Positions 1-7,229 are shown, counted from the stretch's first letter. The stretch is DNA of 15,682 nt from Phycisphaeraceae bacterium (GCA_009827215.1 WUAJ01000033.1:1-15682), one strand, 5' to 3'. A program made the numbers and translations. Notes: generated by a model not told the origin, from the letters alone.

Positions 1-910
1 TCTTGTTGACTTCGAAGATCAGGTTGGATGCGATCTGATCGAGCTTCTCGATGGTTTCGTCGATCGCGCCGTCGCGTGAGTTGAGCAGTCCGCCTATGGA
101 TCCAGAGGTCACAGTCAGTGTGTCATTGTTGTCGGCGGTGTTGAGTGTGACATTGACCGTGCCGCCTTGGGATTGGCGGTCGATCGTGATCCCGCGTGAG
201 CGATTGCCTTGCACGATCGGGGTGGATCCGATGAAGACATCGTACCCACCTTGGTTGGTTTCGACGGTGGTGATTTCAACGAGCTGAGAGAGCTGAGTGA
301 CGATCTGATCACGGCGATCACGCAGTGCGCTCGCTTCTGTCTCCCCGATTTCGCTGTTGGAAATGGTTGCGTTGATCTGTGCGATTTCCGAGAAGAGCGC
401 GTCGGCTTGCGTAGCTTGCGAGTCGATCTGATTCTCGATCTGTTGGCGCTGATCGAGCAGGTCCTCGCGCATGTTTTTGATGAAGCTTGCGATCGATTTG
501 CCTTGGTTGATCACTGTTGAAGATGAATCAAGCAGCGTGGTCGCTTCGGACCAGACATTGAAGAACGAGGAGAGTTCTGATGAGAGATCGTACTCTGTGC
601 CTTCGTTGAGTATCGCTTCGAGTTGGTTGAAGACATTGAGTTGCTGTGCGTTGTTGTATTCTTCTGAGTTTGCGTTCCACAAGCGTGATTGGAGAGCGGT
701 ATCGATCTGGCGGCGCACTTCCTGGATCGCAACACCTGAGCCGATGATGAATGGATCGGTGACACTTCCACGCACGGCTTGCAGCAGGGCAACCTGTCTT
801 GTGTATCCAGGGGTCGCGGCGTTCGCGAGGTTCTGCGATGTCACTTGCAGACCGATCTGCGAAGTCGCGAGCGCGGACTGAGCGATGTGGAGTGAAGATG
901 TCAGACTCAT
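1..910 (-). CDS. flgK: Flagellar hook-associated protein 1 (FlgK), N-terminal part; 3' end outside window
   Basis: FlgK is the first hook-filament junction protein; it is exported by the flagellar type III system and caps the hook before filament growth. About 303 residues are visible, covering the N-terminal half to two thirds of a typical FlgK, and the frame stays open to the left edge. The start reads MSLTSSLHIAQSALATSQIG, followed at about residues 25-40 by the NLANAATPGYTRQ signature of rod/hook/HAP proteins. The next roughly 150 residues are alpha-helical and rich in Gln, Asn and Ser, as in the FlgK coiled-coil region. The ATG at 910-908 is preceded by a strong Shine-Dalgarno GGAAAGGAG (917-925), which fixes the start. 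It lies 27 nt downstream of the FlgN-like gene, whose product would be its export chaperone. The family call is secure from the N-terminal motif. Confidence 0.95.
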   Translation of the reverse strand, partial: MSLTSSLHIAQSALATSQIGLQVTSQNLANAATPGYTRQVALLQAVRGSVTDPFIIGSGVAIQEVRRQIDTALQSRLWNANSEEYNNAQQLNVFNQLEAILNEGTEYDLSSELSSFFNVWSEATTLLDSSSTVINQGKSIASFIKNMREDLLDQRQQIENQIDSQATQADALFSEIAQINATISNSEIGETEASALRDRRDQIVTQLSQLVEITTVETNQGGYDVFIGSTPIVQGNRSRGITIDRQSQGGTVNVTLNTADNNDTLTVTSGSIGGLLNSRDGAIDETIEKLDQIASNLIFEVNK

Positions 911-937
911 GGCTTGCTCCTTTCCTTCTGCAAGTGG

Positions 938-1453
938 TTAACGCATCGTGTCCAAGCTGGACACGACCTGGTTTCTTCCTGGATCGACGGCACCGCGCCG
1001 CCCGTAGGTTCCTGAGTGCGAGAGTTTGGCGCTGACCTGCTCCATCAAGCCGTTCATGTGATTGGTGAGCGCGAGTGACGCGACGCGCACGGCTTCGTGT
1101 TCTTCCTTGAGCTGTGCCATGAGCTTGCGGAGCGATCGAGAGCGGTTGGTGAGCGTGCGAGCGTGATGCTCGTCAGCGTCTTGGATGATCTGATCCACAG
1201 TGGGGATGGTGCCGTCGCTTTGTTTGATTGCTTTGCGTCGTTCCTGCTCGATGCTCGCGATGCGTCCGAGCGTCGCGGCGGTGGATTCGACGATCTCACT
1301 TATCCCCTTGGCATCGGCGCGGCTGATTGCTTCACGCTGGAGTCCCGCGAGTTCGAGGAGCTTGTGGTGCTCCTGCTCAAGATCAACGAGCAACGCTTCA
1401 AGTCGATCCAGATCAGTTTGGTTCGCGGTAGATTGTTGAGGTGTGCTGATCAT
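938..1453 (-). CDS. flgN: FlgN-like flagellar export chaperone
   Basis: This is a 171-residue, almost wholly alpha-helical, charged protein with no signal peptide or membrane segment. Residues 12-125 form heptad-like coiled-coil helices (for example LDRLEALLVDLEQEHHKLLE, then ERRKAIKQ). Size, helical pattern and position between the rod-binding protein and FlgK match the FlgN family, cytoplasmic chaperones that keep FlgK and FlgL export-competent. Sequence conservation in FlgN is low, so the call rests largely on architecture and synteny. The C-terminal tail (about residues 145-171) is Gly/Arg-rich and probably unstructured. The ATG at 1453-1451 overlaps the TGA of the upstream rod-binding gene (ATGA), indicating translational coupling. 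That coupling matters if the upstream gene really ends early at its internal TAA. Confidence 0.8.
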   Translation of the reverse strand: MISTPQQSTANQTDLDRLEALLVDLEQEHHKLLELAGLQREAISRADAKGISEIVESTAATLGRIASIEQERRKAIKQSDGTIPTVDQIIQDADEHHARTLTNRSRSLRKLMAQLKEEHEAVRVASLALTNHMNGLMEQVSAKLSHSGTYGRRGAVDPGRNQVVSSLDTMR

Positions 1454-1968
1454 CCGAAGAGGTCCACAGGGGTGTGCTGGATGTTTGACGGGCTATCAAT
1501 CGGTGAGTTCTTGAGGATTTGCTCAGCAATCCGCTGCGCGATCGGGAAGTTCGAGGCGCGTGCGATGTCGTCCGCGATCCGGTTATCAAGCAAGGCACCG
1601 AACTGTTTCTCGCCTTGTGTCTGTCCCCATGGCGCCGGTGCGTCGCGTGTTTCACGAGCTTGTGCGAGGATCGGTTTGATGAGTGTGGTGGAGACGAGTT
1701 TCTGAGCGGCGTCCAGTGCTCTCGCTTCGCGAGGGGTTGGTGTAGTCCCTTGGTCGTTGAGGATCGCTGAATCGCTCGATCCTGCTCGGCGCAGGAGGTC
1801 CTCAGGATTCGTCGCGACTTTGCCTTCGTTCTGTTCATCACCGCTCTTGGAACGGATCGCGTTTTCATGCGCCGATCGGAGCGGGCTCGCGTTTGGATCG
1901 GTTGCACGCTTCCCGGCGAGGATCGCGGCTTAGACACTGATGGAGTTAGATGTATTGATTGAGCTCAT
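1450..1968 (-). pseudogene. flgJ: FlgJ N-terminal-type rod-binding protein, interrupted by in-frame TAA at codon 13
   Basis: Read from the ATG at 1968-1966 the frame is 173 codons and ends in the TGA at 1452-1450, but codon 13 (1932-1930) is TAA. The ATG has a fitting Shine-Dalgarno AAGAGG and the first 12 codons read MSSINTSNSISV. After the TAA the frame stays open for 159 codons. It contains the rod-binding domain at about residues 80-153 (key stretches: EARALDAAQKLVSTTLIKPI, then EKQFGALLDNRIADDIA and an amphipathic helix ending RIAEQIL), which resembles the FlgJ N-terminal rod-cap domain. No muramidase domain follows, as in many non-enterobacterial homologues. No ATG or GTG and no early TTG follows in frame; the first CTG is codon 59 (1794-1792) with GAGGA shortly upstream. 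Readthrough, a non-standard start, a sequencing error or true inactivation are all possible. The preserved domain suggests recent damage or continued use. Confidence 0.75.
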
Positions 1969-2003
1969 GATGGACCTCTTGGGGTGTTTCTGTATCCGTC
2001 TAT

Positions 2004-3086
2004 TTATCCGACGCCGTCGATGATGAGTCGCGCGTTGAGTTTGCCCGCTTTGTGTATGAGTTCGAGGATCTGGATCTGCTCGCGTGGTGGTACATCGAGC
2101 TGGTCGAATGCGCTGATCAAATCTTGGAGCTTGGCGCTTGTGGAGTCCGTTGTGTCGTCAGTCTGCAGCGCGGCGAACTCCGATTCGCTCTGCAGTGGTT
2201 GTGCGAGCGGATCGACGAGCGTGGTGATGACCAGGTCTTTGTGCGTGATCACAGTGGGAGAGACCTCGACATCGCCCGTCATTACGATGATGCCGGCTCG
2301 TGTGTCGCAGATGACCTGTGCCGGGAGCTTGCGGAGCGCGCCGGAGATACTGGTCTCCATGACGTGTCCGAAGAACGATCCAGGATTGGAGCGTTCGTTG
2401 GTTGGGACAGTGACGCGGATCGTGCGTGGATCAATGACGCGTGCGAGTGGTTCTCCGAGTCGATCGGAGGAAAGTCTGTAGTTCTGGTCGATTTCAGACG
2501 CCATGGACGCGGCGGGACCCCATCCGGCGAAGGGCGAATCGATGATGAGATCGAACGAAGCGCCGATGTTGGGCATCGTGTTGATGTCGCGGACGATCTG
2601 TGCACCCTTGTTGACGATCGCGACGGTGGGGTTGTCCTCGTCGGGGAGGGTGAGTCGTCCGTTGGCAAAGCCGTAGACGGGCGAGTTGGGGCGCGGCGTG
2701 AGCGGGGTCATCAGCAGGATCCCGCCTTCGAGGGACTGCGCGGAGTTAATGACGGAGATCGTGACCTCATACTCGTCGTCAACCTTCGCGCCCTCGCGAG
2801 GGATCGAGCAGGTGACAAGCACGAGTGCGGCGGAGTTGGTGTTGGCAAGTTCGTCGATCGAGACCGGATTTCCCATATTGGTCAGCGCCGCGGCGAGCGG
2901 ACGCGCCATCGCGAGCTCGGTTCCCGAGTCTCCGGTCCCGTTGAGACCGACTACCAAGCCGAGCCCTTGGATGAGGGATGCCCCCTGTCCCTTGACTCGG
3001 GTGACATCGCGCAGTGTTTTGCCTGCAAGCGCAGGAGTGGCGCAGAACGTTGCGCAACTAATGAGGGTGACAATCCATCGCCACAT
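2004..3086 (-). CDS. flgI: Flagellar P-ring protein FlgI
   Basis: FlgI forms the periplasmic P-ring around the flagellar rod in the peptidoglycan layer. The 360-residue product has a Sec signal peptide (MWRWIVTLISCATFCATPALA, probable cleavage after residue 21). The mature protein then starts with the family hallmark DVTRVKGQ (residues 27-34), followed by LIQGLGLVVGLNGTGDSG. The C-terminus (PPREQIQILELIHKAGKLNARLII) matches the conserved FlgI end. Length is normal for the family. I chose the ATG at 3086-3084 over the one at 3113 because GGAAGGAG (3094-3101) sits 7 nt before it and the signal peptide begins immediately. The upstream ATG would also lie before the transcription start expected from the sigma-54 site at 3116-3130. 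It is the first gene of the minus-strand flagellar operon; no flgH is present upstream. Confidence 0.95.
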   Translation of the reverse strand: MWRWIVTLISCATFCATPALAGKTLRDVTRVKGQGASLIQGLGLVVGLNGTGDSGTELAMARPLAAALTNMGNPVSIDELANTNSAALVLVTCSIPREGAKVDDEYEVTISVINSAQSLEGGILLMTPLTPRPNSPVYGFANGRLTLPDEDNPTVAIVNKGAQIVRDINTMPNIGASFDLIIDSPFAGWGPAASMASEIDQNYRLSSDRLGEPLARVIDPRTIRVTVPTNERSNPGSFFGHVMETSISGALRKLPAQVICDTRAGIIVMTGDVEVSPTVITHKDLVITTLVDPLAQPLQSESEFAALQTDDTTDSTSAKLQDLISAFDQLDVPPREQIQILELIHKAGKLNARLIIDGVG

Positions 3087-3093
3087 GTTCGGA

Positions 3094-3101
3094 CTCCTTC
3101 C
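3094..3101 (-). promoter_or_regulatory. Shine-Dalgarno site deciding the flgI start
   Basis: On the minus strand GGAAGGAG stands 7 nt before the ATG at 3086-3084. The alternative upstream ATG at 3113-3111 has no comparable purine stretch before it. This supports the shorter flgI with the signal peptide directly at its N-terminus. Confidence 0.75.
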
Positions 3102-3115
3102 GTCATTGGACATAC

Positions 3116-3130
3116 GCGAATGGTGTGCCA
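3116..3130 (-). promoter_or_regulatory. Putative sigma-54 (RpoN) promoter of the flgI operon
   Basis: The minus strand reads TGGCACACCATTCGC. This has a perfect -24 TGGCAC element and a -12 element TCGC (consensus TTGC), with exactly 10 nt between the invariant GG and GC. The predicted transcription start is about 12 nt downstream, near 3104, giving a short leader that contains the flgI Shine-Dalgarno. Sigma-54 control of rod/ring/hook genes is established for many polarly flagellated bacteria. An enhancer site for an NtrC-type activator was not identified. Confidence 0.6.
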
Positions 3131-3174
3131 GATCGGGAATGAATGGGCTTTGGGGGGGATGTGGAGGGGTTGCC

Positions 3175-3180
3175 TACCAT
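3175..3180 (+). promoter_or_regulatory. Putative -10 box (TACCAT) of a leaderless promoter for the 3186 gene
   Basis: TACCAT is a TAnnnT hexamer placed 5 nt before the ATG at 3186. No Shine-Dalgarno lies at normal distance (a GGAGGGG run at 3162-3168 is 17 nt away), and no recognisable -35 is seen. The same arrangement precedes mnmA, pgi and the bPH2-CoaE gene. Confidence 0.35.
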
Positions 3181-3185
3181 TGACC

Positions 3186-3683
3186 ATGACTGAAGATGTA
3201 CAGAATCCACTCACCCATGACCCCTCCAACCTCGCGGCGTACTTCTCTGGACTCAACGCATCGGCGATCGATCGCGAGGACGATCCAGGAGTCGATGAGG
3301 ATGGTCATGTGATCACAGGGACGATTGTCAATCGCCCGGACTCAGAGCCGAGCGTCGCGCCGGGGCGTGTCCGCGTCGGACACGGCGTTGGCGCACAGAC
3401 CGCGAGTCAGATGCTGCGGAAGATGGCGGACATGATCGACCAGAATCCCGAGTTCCTGTCGGATAAGCCGGGATCAGCGCTCCGCAGACTTCCTGATGGG
3501 AGCAACATCAAGAAACAGCTGACGATCGAGGGGATGCTCGCGGTCGCTCAGCAGCTTGATCCAGAAGAACGGAATCGGCTGTACCAGATGCTCGATCAGA
3601 TCCGCATCCAGATCGATGATCCCAAGCGAGATGACGACGACACGGACGACGATCCGTACTACACCCCCCCAAAGCGGGGATAA
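3186..3683 (+). CDS. Hypothetical acidic cytoplasmic protein, divergent from flagellar operon
   Basis: I do not recognise this 165-residue protein. It has no signal peptide or membrane segment. Residues 1-75 are probably extended or disordered and rich in Asp, Pro and Val. Residues 76-140 form the likely folded part, with helices (TASQMLRKMADMIDQNPEFL, then IKKQLTIEGMLAVAQQLDPE and RNRLYQMLDQIRIQI). The tail from about 142 is strongly acidic (DDPKRDDDDTDDDPYY) and ends in PPKRG. A single -10-like box lies just upstream, so it is probably transcribed alone from the region shared with the sigma-54 flgI promoter. It could be a flagellar regulator or a small ribosome- or RNA-associated protein, but nothing in the sequence proves either. 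An in-frame ATG at 3159 is possible but less likely. Codon use resembles the neighbours, so the gene is probably real and resident. Confidence 0.7.
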   Translation: MTEDVQNPLTHDPSNLAAYFSGLNASAIDREDDPGVDEDGHVITGTIVNRPDSEPSVAPGRVRVGHGVGAQTASQMLRKMADMIDQNPEFLSDKPGSALRRLPDGSNIKKQLTIEGMLAVAQQLDPEERNRLYQMLDQIRIQIDDPKRDDDDTDDDPYYTPPKRG

Positions 3684-3723
3684 TCTTGTCAAATGGCGTT
3701 TAACCGCTTGTGGTTCATAGAGA

Positions 3724-3729
3724 TAGAAT
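3724..3729 (+). promoter_or_regulatory. Putative -10 box (TAGAAT) of a leaderless promoter for mnmA
   Basis: TAGAAT lies 5 nt before the mnmA ATG at 3735, so transcription would begin at or next to the start codon. No Shine-Dalgarno precedes that ATG. A TTTAAC at 3699-3704 could act as a weak -35 but the spacing (19 nt) is long. Confidence 0.35.
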
Positions 3730-3734
3730 GATTC

Positions 3735-4934
3735 ATGGCTGAGAATCACCCAAATCCAGGCAGCAAGGTCCTCGTCGCGATGTCCGGCGGGGTGGATTCG
3801 TCCGCAGCCGCGGCGATTCTGGTTGAGCAGGGGTACGAGGTCGTCGGTTGCTTCATGCGTCTTGGATCTCCGGGGGAGACGATCGACGAGTTGATGCCGT
3901 ATGACAGCGCTGGGGTGTCGTGCGATCCGACGAAGGTGAAGATCGGTCATCAGGGGTGCTGCAGCGTGGGAGACGCGCACGACGCTCGCATGGTCGCGGC
4001 GGCTTTGGGCATTCCTTTATATGTCTGCAACTTCAAGAAGGACTTCGGGAAGATCATCGACTACTTCGTGGATGAGTACGCGAATGGTCGAACCCCGAAC
4101 CCCTGCGTGCGATGTAATGACTGGCTCAAGTTTGGGAAGCTCCACGAGTACGCGGAGCAGATCGGGGCGCAGTATGTGGCGTCGGGACACTACGCGCGGA
4201 TTGATCGATCAGGGGATGAGCCGAGATTGTTAAGGGGTCTCGATGACGCGAAGGATCAGAGCTATGTGCTCTTCGGCGCGAGCAAGCTGCGACTCAGCGA
4301 GATGATGCTCCCGATCGGCGAGTACGCGACGAAAGCGGAGGTCCGTGCGATCGCGGAAAAGCATGATCTTCCGGTGTTCGATAAGCCGGACTCACAGGAG
4401 ATTTGCTTTGTGCCGGATAATGACTACGCGGGACTGGTCGAGCGCCGTCGTCCGGAGCTTCGCGTCAAGGGGGAGATCCTCGATGAATCTGGCGCGGTCG
4501 TCGGCGAGCATGATGGTCAGCACAAGTTCACGATCGGTCAGCGGAGAGGCGTGGGGGTCGCTCTTGGATATCCGATCTATGTCGTGGATAAGAATCCCGA
4601 GGCAAACACGATCACAGTGGGGACGGACGAGGCGCTGCGTTCATCGCGATGCATCGCAAACGAGCTGAACCTGCTGATCGGTGAGCAAGAGATCCGCGAC
4701 TGGAAGCGGATGCTCGTCCAGCATCGCTACAACATGGACCCCGTCCCGGCGAAGGTGCGCTTCGTCGAGATGGACGCGGGCGGCGCGTCAGGAAGAAGCG
4801 GCGGCGTCGAGGTGGAGTTCGTTGAACCCCAGCGTGCGGTCACGCCGGGACAGGCGCTCGCGATGTATGACGCGGATGATCCGAGCTGGGTGCTAGGTGG
4901 GGCGTGGATTGTTGACACTTCTTCTGTGCTTTAA
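3735..4934 (+). CDS. mnmA: tRNA-specific 2-thiouridylase MnmA (TrmU)
   Basis: MnmA activates U34 of the Lys, Glu and Gln tRNAs with ATP and transfers sulfur to it, giving the s2U34 needed for accurate decoding; it acts in the cytoplasm with a sulfur relay. The 399-residue product has the N-type ATP pyrophosphatase P-loop SGGVDSS at 17-23. The nucleophile is Cys124 (TPNPCVRCNDWLKFG) and the second catalytic cysteine is Cys224 (SQEICFVPD). The tRNA-recognition/beta-barrel region contains HKFTIGQRRGVGVALGYPIY near 258-277. Residues 44-76 form a somewhat long insertion ending GCCS. All key residues are intact and length is slightly above the usual 360-380. The gene appears monocistronic: it has its own -10-like element and the next gene converges on it 13 nt after the stop. 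The call is secure. Confidence 0.97.
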   Translation: MAENHPNPGSKVLVAMSGGVDSSAAAAILVEQGYEVVGCFMRLGSPGETIDELMPYDSAGVSCDPTKVKIGHQGCCSVGDAHDARMVAAALGIPLYVCNFKKDFGKIIDYFVDEYANGRTPNPCVRCNDWLKFGKLHEYAEQIGAQYVASGHYARIDRSGDEPRLLRGLDDAKDQSYVLFGASKLRLSEMMLPIGEYATKAEVRAIAEKHDLPVFDKPDSQEICFVPDNDYAGLVERRRPELRVKGEILDESGAVVGEHDGQHKFTIGQRRGVGVALGYPIYVVDKNPEANTITVGTDEALRSSRCIANELNLLIGEQEIRDWKRMLVQHRYNMDPVPAKVRFVEMDAGGASGRSGGVEVEFVEPQRAVTPGQALAMYDADDPSWVLGGAWIVDTSSVL

Positions 4935-4947
4935 GCATCTACGGAAA

Positions 4948-5799
4948 CTATCCGGGCAACTTGCTTAGGAATGCTTTTTCAAATCGTTTACTGATTTTGA
5001 ACGCATACCCACCATTAGGAACGGTGATATGAGTATGCCATCTGACAAGCACTGTCCATGGGAAAAATTCACGATCATTTTTTCCTGATGGAATCTGGTG
5101 ATAGCAACGAAGTATCACATTGAAAACGGATTCATTCACCAGTTGATTTGATTTAGGTAGAATAAAGTTTTGCATAGCGTCCTGCGCAAGTTTGTCTGTT
5201 ATTTTGTTGTACTCATCTGGATGCAGGAACTGATTGTGCGGATCATTGTGTGGATTTGTACTAGCTGAAAAATCAAGCACAATCGCACCTGGAAGTTTTG
5301 CATTTTTAATTTGCGTACGAGCTGTACTGATAGCGTCATTTATTTTGTCACGGTTTTCTGAAGTGACTCGCTTGACTTCTACGGCGAATTTTTGTCCTGA
5401 GATATCACAAGTGAAATCTGGTCCAGAACTGTTTCTTAAAGGGGATAGGTTTGCATCCTTTAGGGTTGCATATGTAAGTAACTCAAGCTGTGCATTTCTC
5501 CCCTTGCTTTCATTACTGTTCCGAAGCAGTAAGCTGTCTTTAGTAGCAATAGAAAGCATTTCAGAGCATTCGCCTTGAAATTCTGTGTCTTCAATGTGGT
5601 CGAATATATAGGCCCATGCCGGAAGTTCATACAGGGCTTCTATAAGTTCGTGGTATCCAGGTTCGCCTGGGTCACGATTGCTATCGATGTCGAGTACTTT
5701 GTTTGCGAGCGATAAAACTCTGCAAGATGTGTTTAGCCCTAAACGCCTTCCTCGTTCGAGAATCAGTTGGGCCTTTTGTTGTTGGTTACGATAACTCAA
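4948..5799 (-). CDS. PD-(D/E)XK nuclease-like protein, probably horizontally acquired
   Basis: This 283-residue cytoplasmic protein belongs to no family I can name. Its centre carries a PD-(D/E)XK pattern: a helix with Glu106 (RNAQLELLTY), GPDF with Asp128, then a strand FAVEVKR with Glu141 and Lys143. A strand GAIVLDFS follows at 171-178. This is the layout of restriction-endonuclease-like folds. Residues 1-100 are helical and may be a recognition or regulatory domain; residues 225-275 look like a mixed beta region. The gene is clearly AT-richer than its neighbours (for example 24 G/C in 5281-5340 against 43 in 4741-4800). The start is a TTG at 5799-5797 with no clear Shine-Dalgarno; no earlier start exists because the frame opens only after the pgi stop. 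No methyltransferase, helicase or toxin partner lies nearby. A defence or selfish nuclease role is inference only. Confidence 0.7.
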   Translation of the reverse strand: MSYRNQQQKAQLILERGRRLGLNTSCRVLSLANKVLDIDSNRDPGEPGYHELIEALYELPAWAYIFDHIEDTEFQGECSEMLSIATKDSLLLRNSNESKGRNAQLELLTYATLKDANLSPLRNSSGPDFTCDISGQKFAVEVKRVTSENRDKINDAISTARTQIKNAKLPGAIVLDFSASTNPHNDPHNQFLHPDEYNKITDKLAQDAMQNFILPKSNQLVNESVFNVILRCYHQIPSGKNDREFFPWTVLVRWHTHITVPNGGYAFKISKRFEKAFLSKLPG

Positions 5800-5806
5800 T
5801 ATATTT

Positions 5807-5812
5807 ACTGTA
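5807..5812 (-). promoter_or_regulatory. Possible -10 box (TACAGT) before the nuclease-like gene
   Basis: On the minus strand TACAGT lies 7 nt before the TTG start at 5799-5797, overlapping the pgi/nuclease junction. It could give the gene its own promoter. The stretch is AT-rich, so a chance match is quite likely. Confidence 0.2.
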
Positions 5813-5817
5813 ACGAT

Positions 5818-7218
5818 TCATACTGTGTGAGGCGAGTCTCTCAGCGCCTCGTTGACCTTCGTCAACCACTCCCCGTACCCCTCGCGTCCCATCAGTCCGA
5901 AGGTCGCTTTCTTCCCGGTTTCCACGGCGGGTTGGTCGTACGCATCGATATTGAGCATCCGTCCGGAGTAGGCCGTCGCGATCTGCCAGAGCGCGATGAA
6001 CTCGCCGATGTGGTGCGCATCGACCTTCGGGAACTTGATGGTCAGGTTCGGACGGATCGAATCGATCAGCGCGTACTCCGTCGCTCGCTTCTCGGCGTTG
6101 AGCAGCGTGGACATGTTCTTGCCTTCAAGGTAGCTGATCGCTTCGACACCCATCCCAGTCGGGATGGTGATGTCGGTATCGAACTCCTCGACCTCGAGGA
6201 ACATGAAGACCTTGTCGTTTGGACCTTCTCTATACAACTGCACCTGTGAGTGCTGATCCGTTGCGCCCAGTGCCTTGATCGGCGTGAAACCCGCGAAGAC
6301 GACCTCGTTGTTGGTGTCGAATTTCTTCCCGAGCGACTCGGCCCAGAGCTGGCGGTACCAGTCCGCCATGAGGTACAGCGCGTTGCAGTACGGCATCATC
6401 ACATGGTTCGGTTTGCCCTTGCGTGTGCCCATCTCGACCAATAGCAACGCCAACATTGCAGCCGGATTTGAATGCAGATCAGGATTCGAGCAGCGCTCGT
6501 CCATCGCTTTGGCGCCGTCGAGGAGAGCATCGATGTCGATCCCTGCAGCGGCGGCGGAGAACAATCCGACCGGCGAGAGCGATGAGAAGCGTCCGCCGAC
6601 ACCTTCTGGGACTGGGAGCGTGGTGATCCCTGCCTCATCACAAATAGTCCGCATCGTGCCTTTCTCGGGATCAGTGATCGCGACGACATGGCTCGCCCAT
6701 TTCTTCCCCAGCGCGTCTTGCAGGCGCTGACGGATGATCATGAACTGAGCCGCGGTCTCGGCGGTCTCGCCGGACTTGGAGACGACATTGAAGAGGGTCT
6801 TCTTTGGATCGCAGATGCTCAGGATCGAGTCGAGGTAGACCGGATCCACATTGTCCACGACGAACACGCGTGGTCCTTTGCGCTCTTTCGCGGACTGCAG
6901 GTTGTAGGTCGCCGGATTGAGCGCGGACTGGAGCGCGATGTTTCCCAGTGCGGACCCACCAATCCCCAGCACGACGAGGTTGTCGTATTTCTGTGCGTCT
7001 TTGGCGAGTGGTTTGATCGCGCTCACATGCTCGGATCGCATCGGTTCGTTCCAGAGGTTGAACCAGCGTTCCCAGTTGGTGCCTCGCGTTTTGGCGAGGT
7101 CGGCGGTGATGGATTTGATTCCATCGCTGGCCGCGGAGCCGGGCGCGATTCGGGCCTCGTCGAGCCCGTGGGCGCCGACGCGGGAGGAGAGCATGTTGGC
7201 ATAGTCGATCGTGAGCAT
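5818..7218 (-). CDS. pgi: Glucose-6-phosphate isomerase
   Basis: Pgi interconverts glucose-6-phosphate and fructose-6-phosphate in glycolysis and gluconeogenesis. The 466-residue protein has two SIS-type phosphosugar-binding regions, with LGIGGSALG at 84-92 and VSKSGET at 146-152. The PGI signature GVGGRFS lies at 206-212, the catalytic Glu294 in AESLGKK, His323 in GATDQHSQ and the C-terminal Lys in AVETGKK (431-437). All expected catalytic residues are present, and the length fits the compact bacterial type. The frame extends upstream to 7293, but that would overlap the start of the divergent gene. The ATG at 7218-7216 has a TACGCT box 5 nt before it, so it was preferred. The nuclease-like gene follows 18 nt after the TGA in the same reading frame. 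Confidence 0.97.
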   Translation of the reverse strand: MLTIDYANMLSSRVGAHGLDEARIAPGSAASDGIKSITADLAKTRGTNWERWFNLWNEPMRSEHVSAIKPLAKDAQKYDNLVVLGIGGSALGNIALQSALNPATYNLQSAKERKGPRVFVVDNVDPVYLDSILSICDPKKTLFNVVSKSGETAETAAQFMIIRQRLQDALGKKWASHVVAITDPEKGTMRTICDEAGITTLPVPEGVGGRFSSLSPVGLFSAAAAGIDIDALLDGAKAMDERCSNPDLHSNPAAMLALLLVEMGTRKGKPNHVMMPYCNALYLMADWYRQLWAESLGKKFDTNNEVVFAGFTPIKALGATDQHSQVQLYREGPNDKVFMFLEVEEFDTDITIPTGMGVEAISYLEGKNMSTLLNAEKRATEYALIDSIRPNLTIKFPKVDAHHIGEFIALWQIATAYSGRMLNIDAYDQPAVETGKKATFGLMGREGYGEWLTKVNEALRDSPHTV

Positions 7219-7223
7219 CCCCA

Positions 7224-7229
7224 AGCGTA
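7224..7229 (-). promoter_or_regulatory. Putative -10 box (TACGCT) of a leaderless pgi promoter
   Basis: On the minus strand TACGCT stands 5 nt before the pgi ATG. A TTGTAC lies 19 nt further upstream as a poor -35 and overlaps the opposing -10 box at 7250-7255, so the two divergent promoters would share the 43-nt intergenic stretch. Confidence 0.35.

Noticed and set aside
1413..1937. GTG-started minus-strand frame over the rod-binding gene
   Set aside because: Its product is a low-complexity Arg/Ser/Pro/His mix without domains, while the neighbouring frame carries the rod-binding domain. It does not rescue the interrupted gene.
3087..3113. Longer flgI start at 3113
   Set aside because: No Shine-Dalgarno, it places nine polar residues before the signal peptide, and it lies upstream of the start expected from the sigma-54 site.
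3662..3680. C-run/G-run hairpin as terminator of the 3186 gene
   Set aside because: It lies inside the last codons, and no T tract follows.
2052..3683. 543-codon plus-strand open frame running through the flgI region
   Set aside because: The part before 3186 is antisense to flgI, has no protein-like motifs and arises from the codon bias of the opposite strand. Only the 3186-3683 part looks like a gene.
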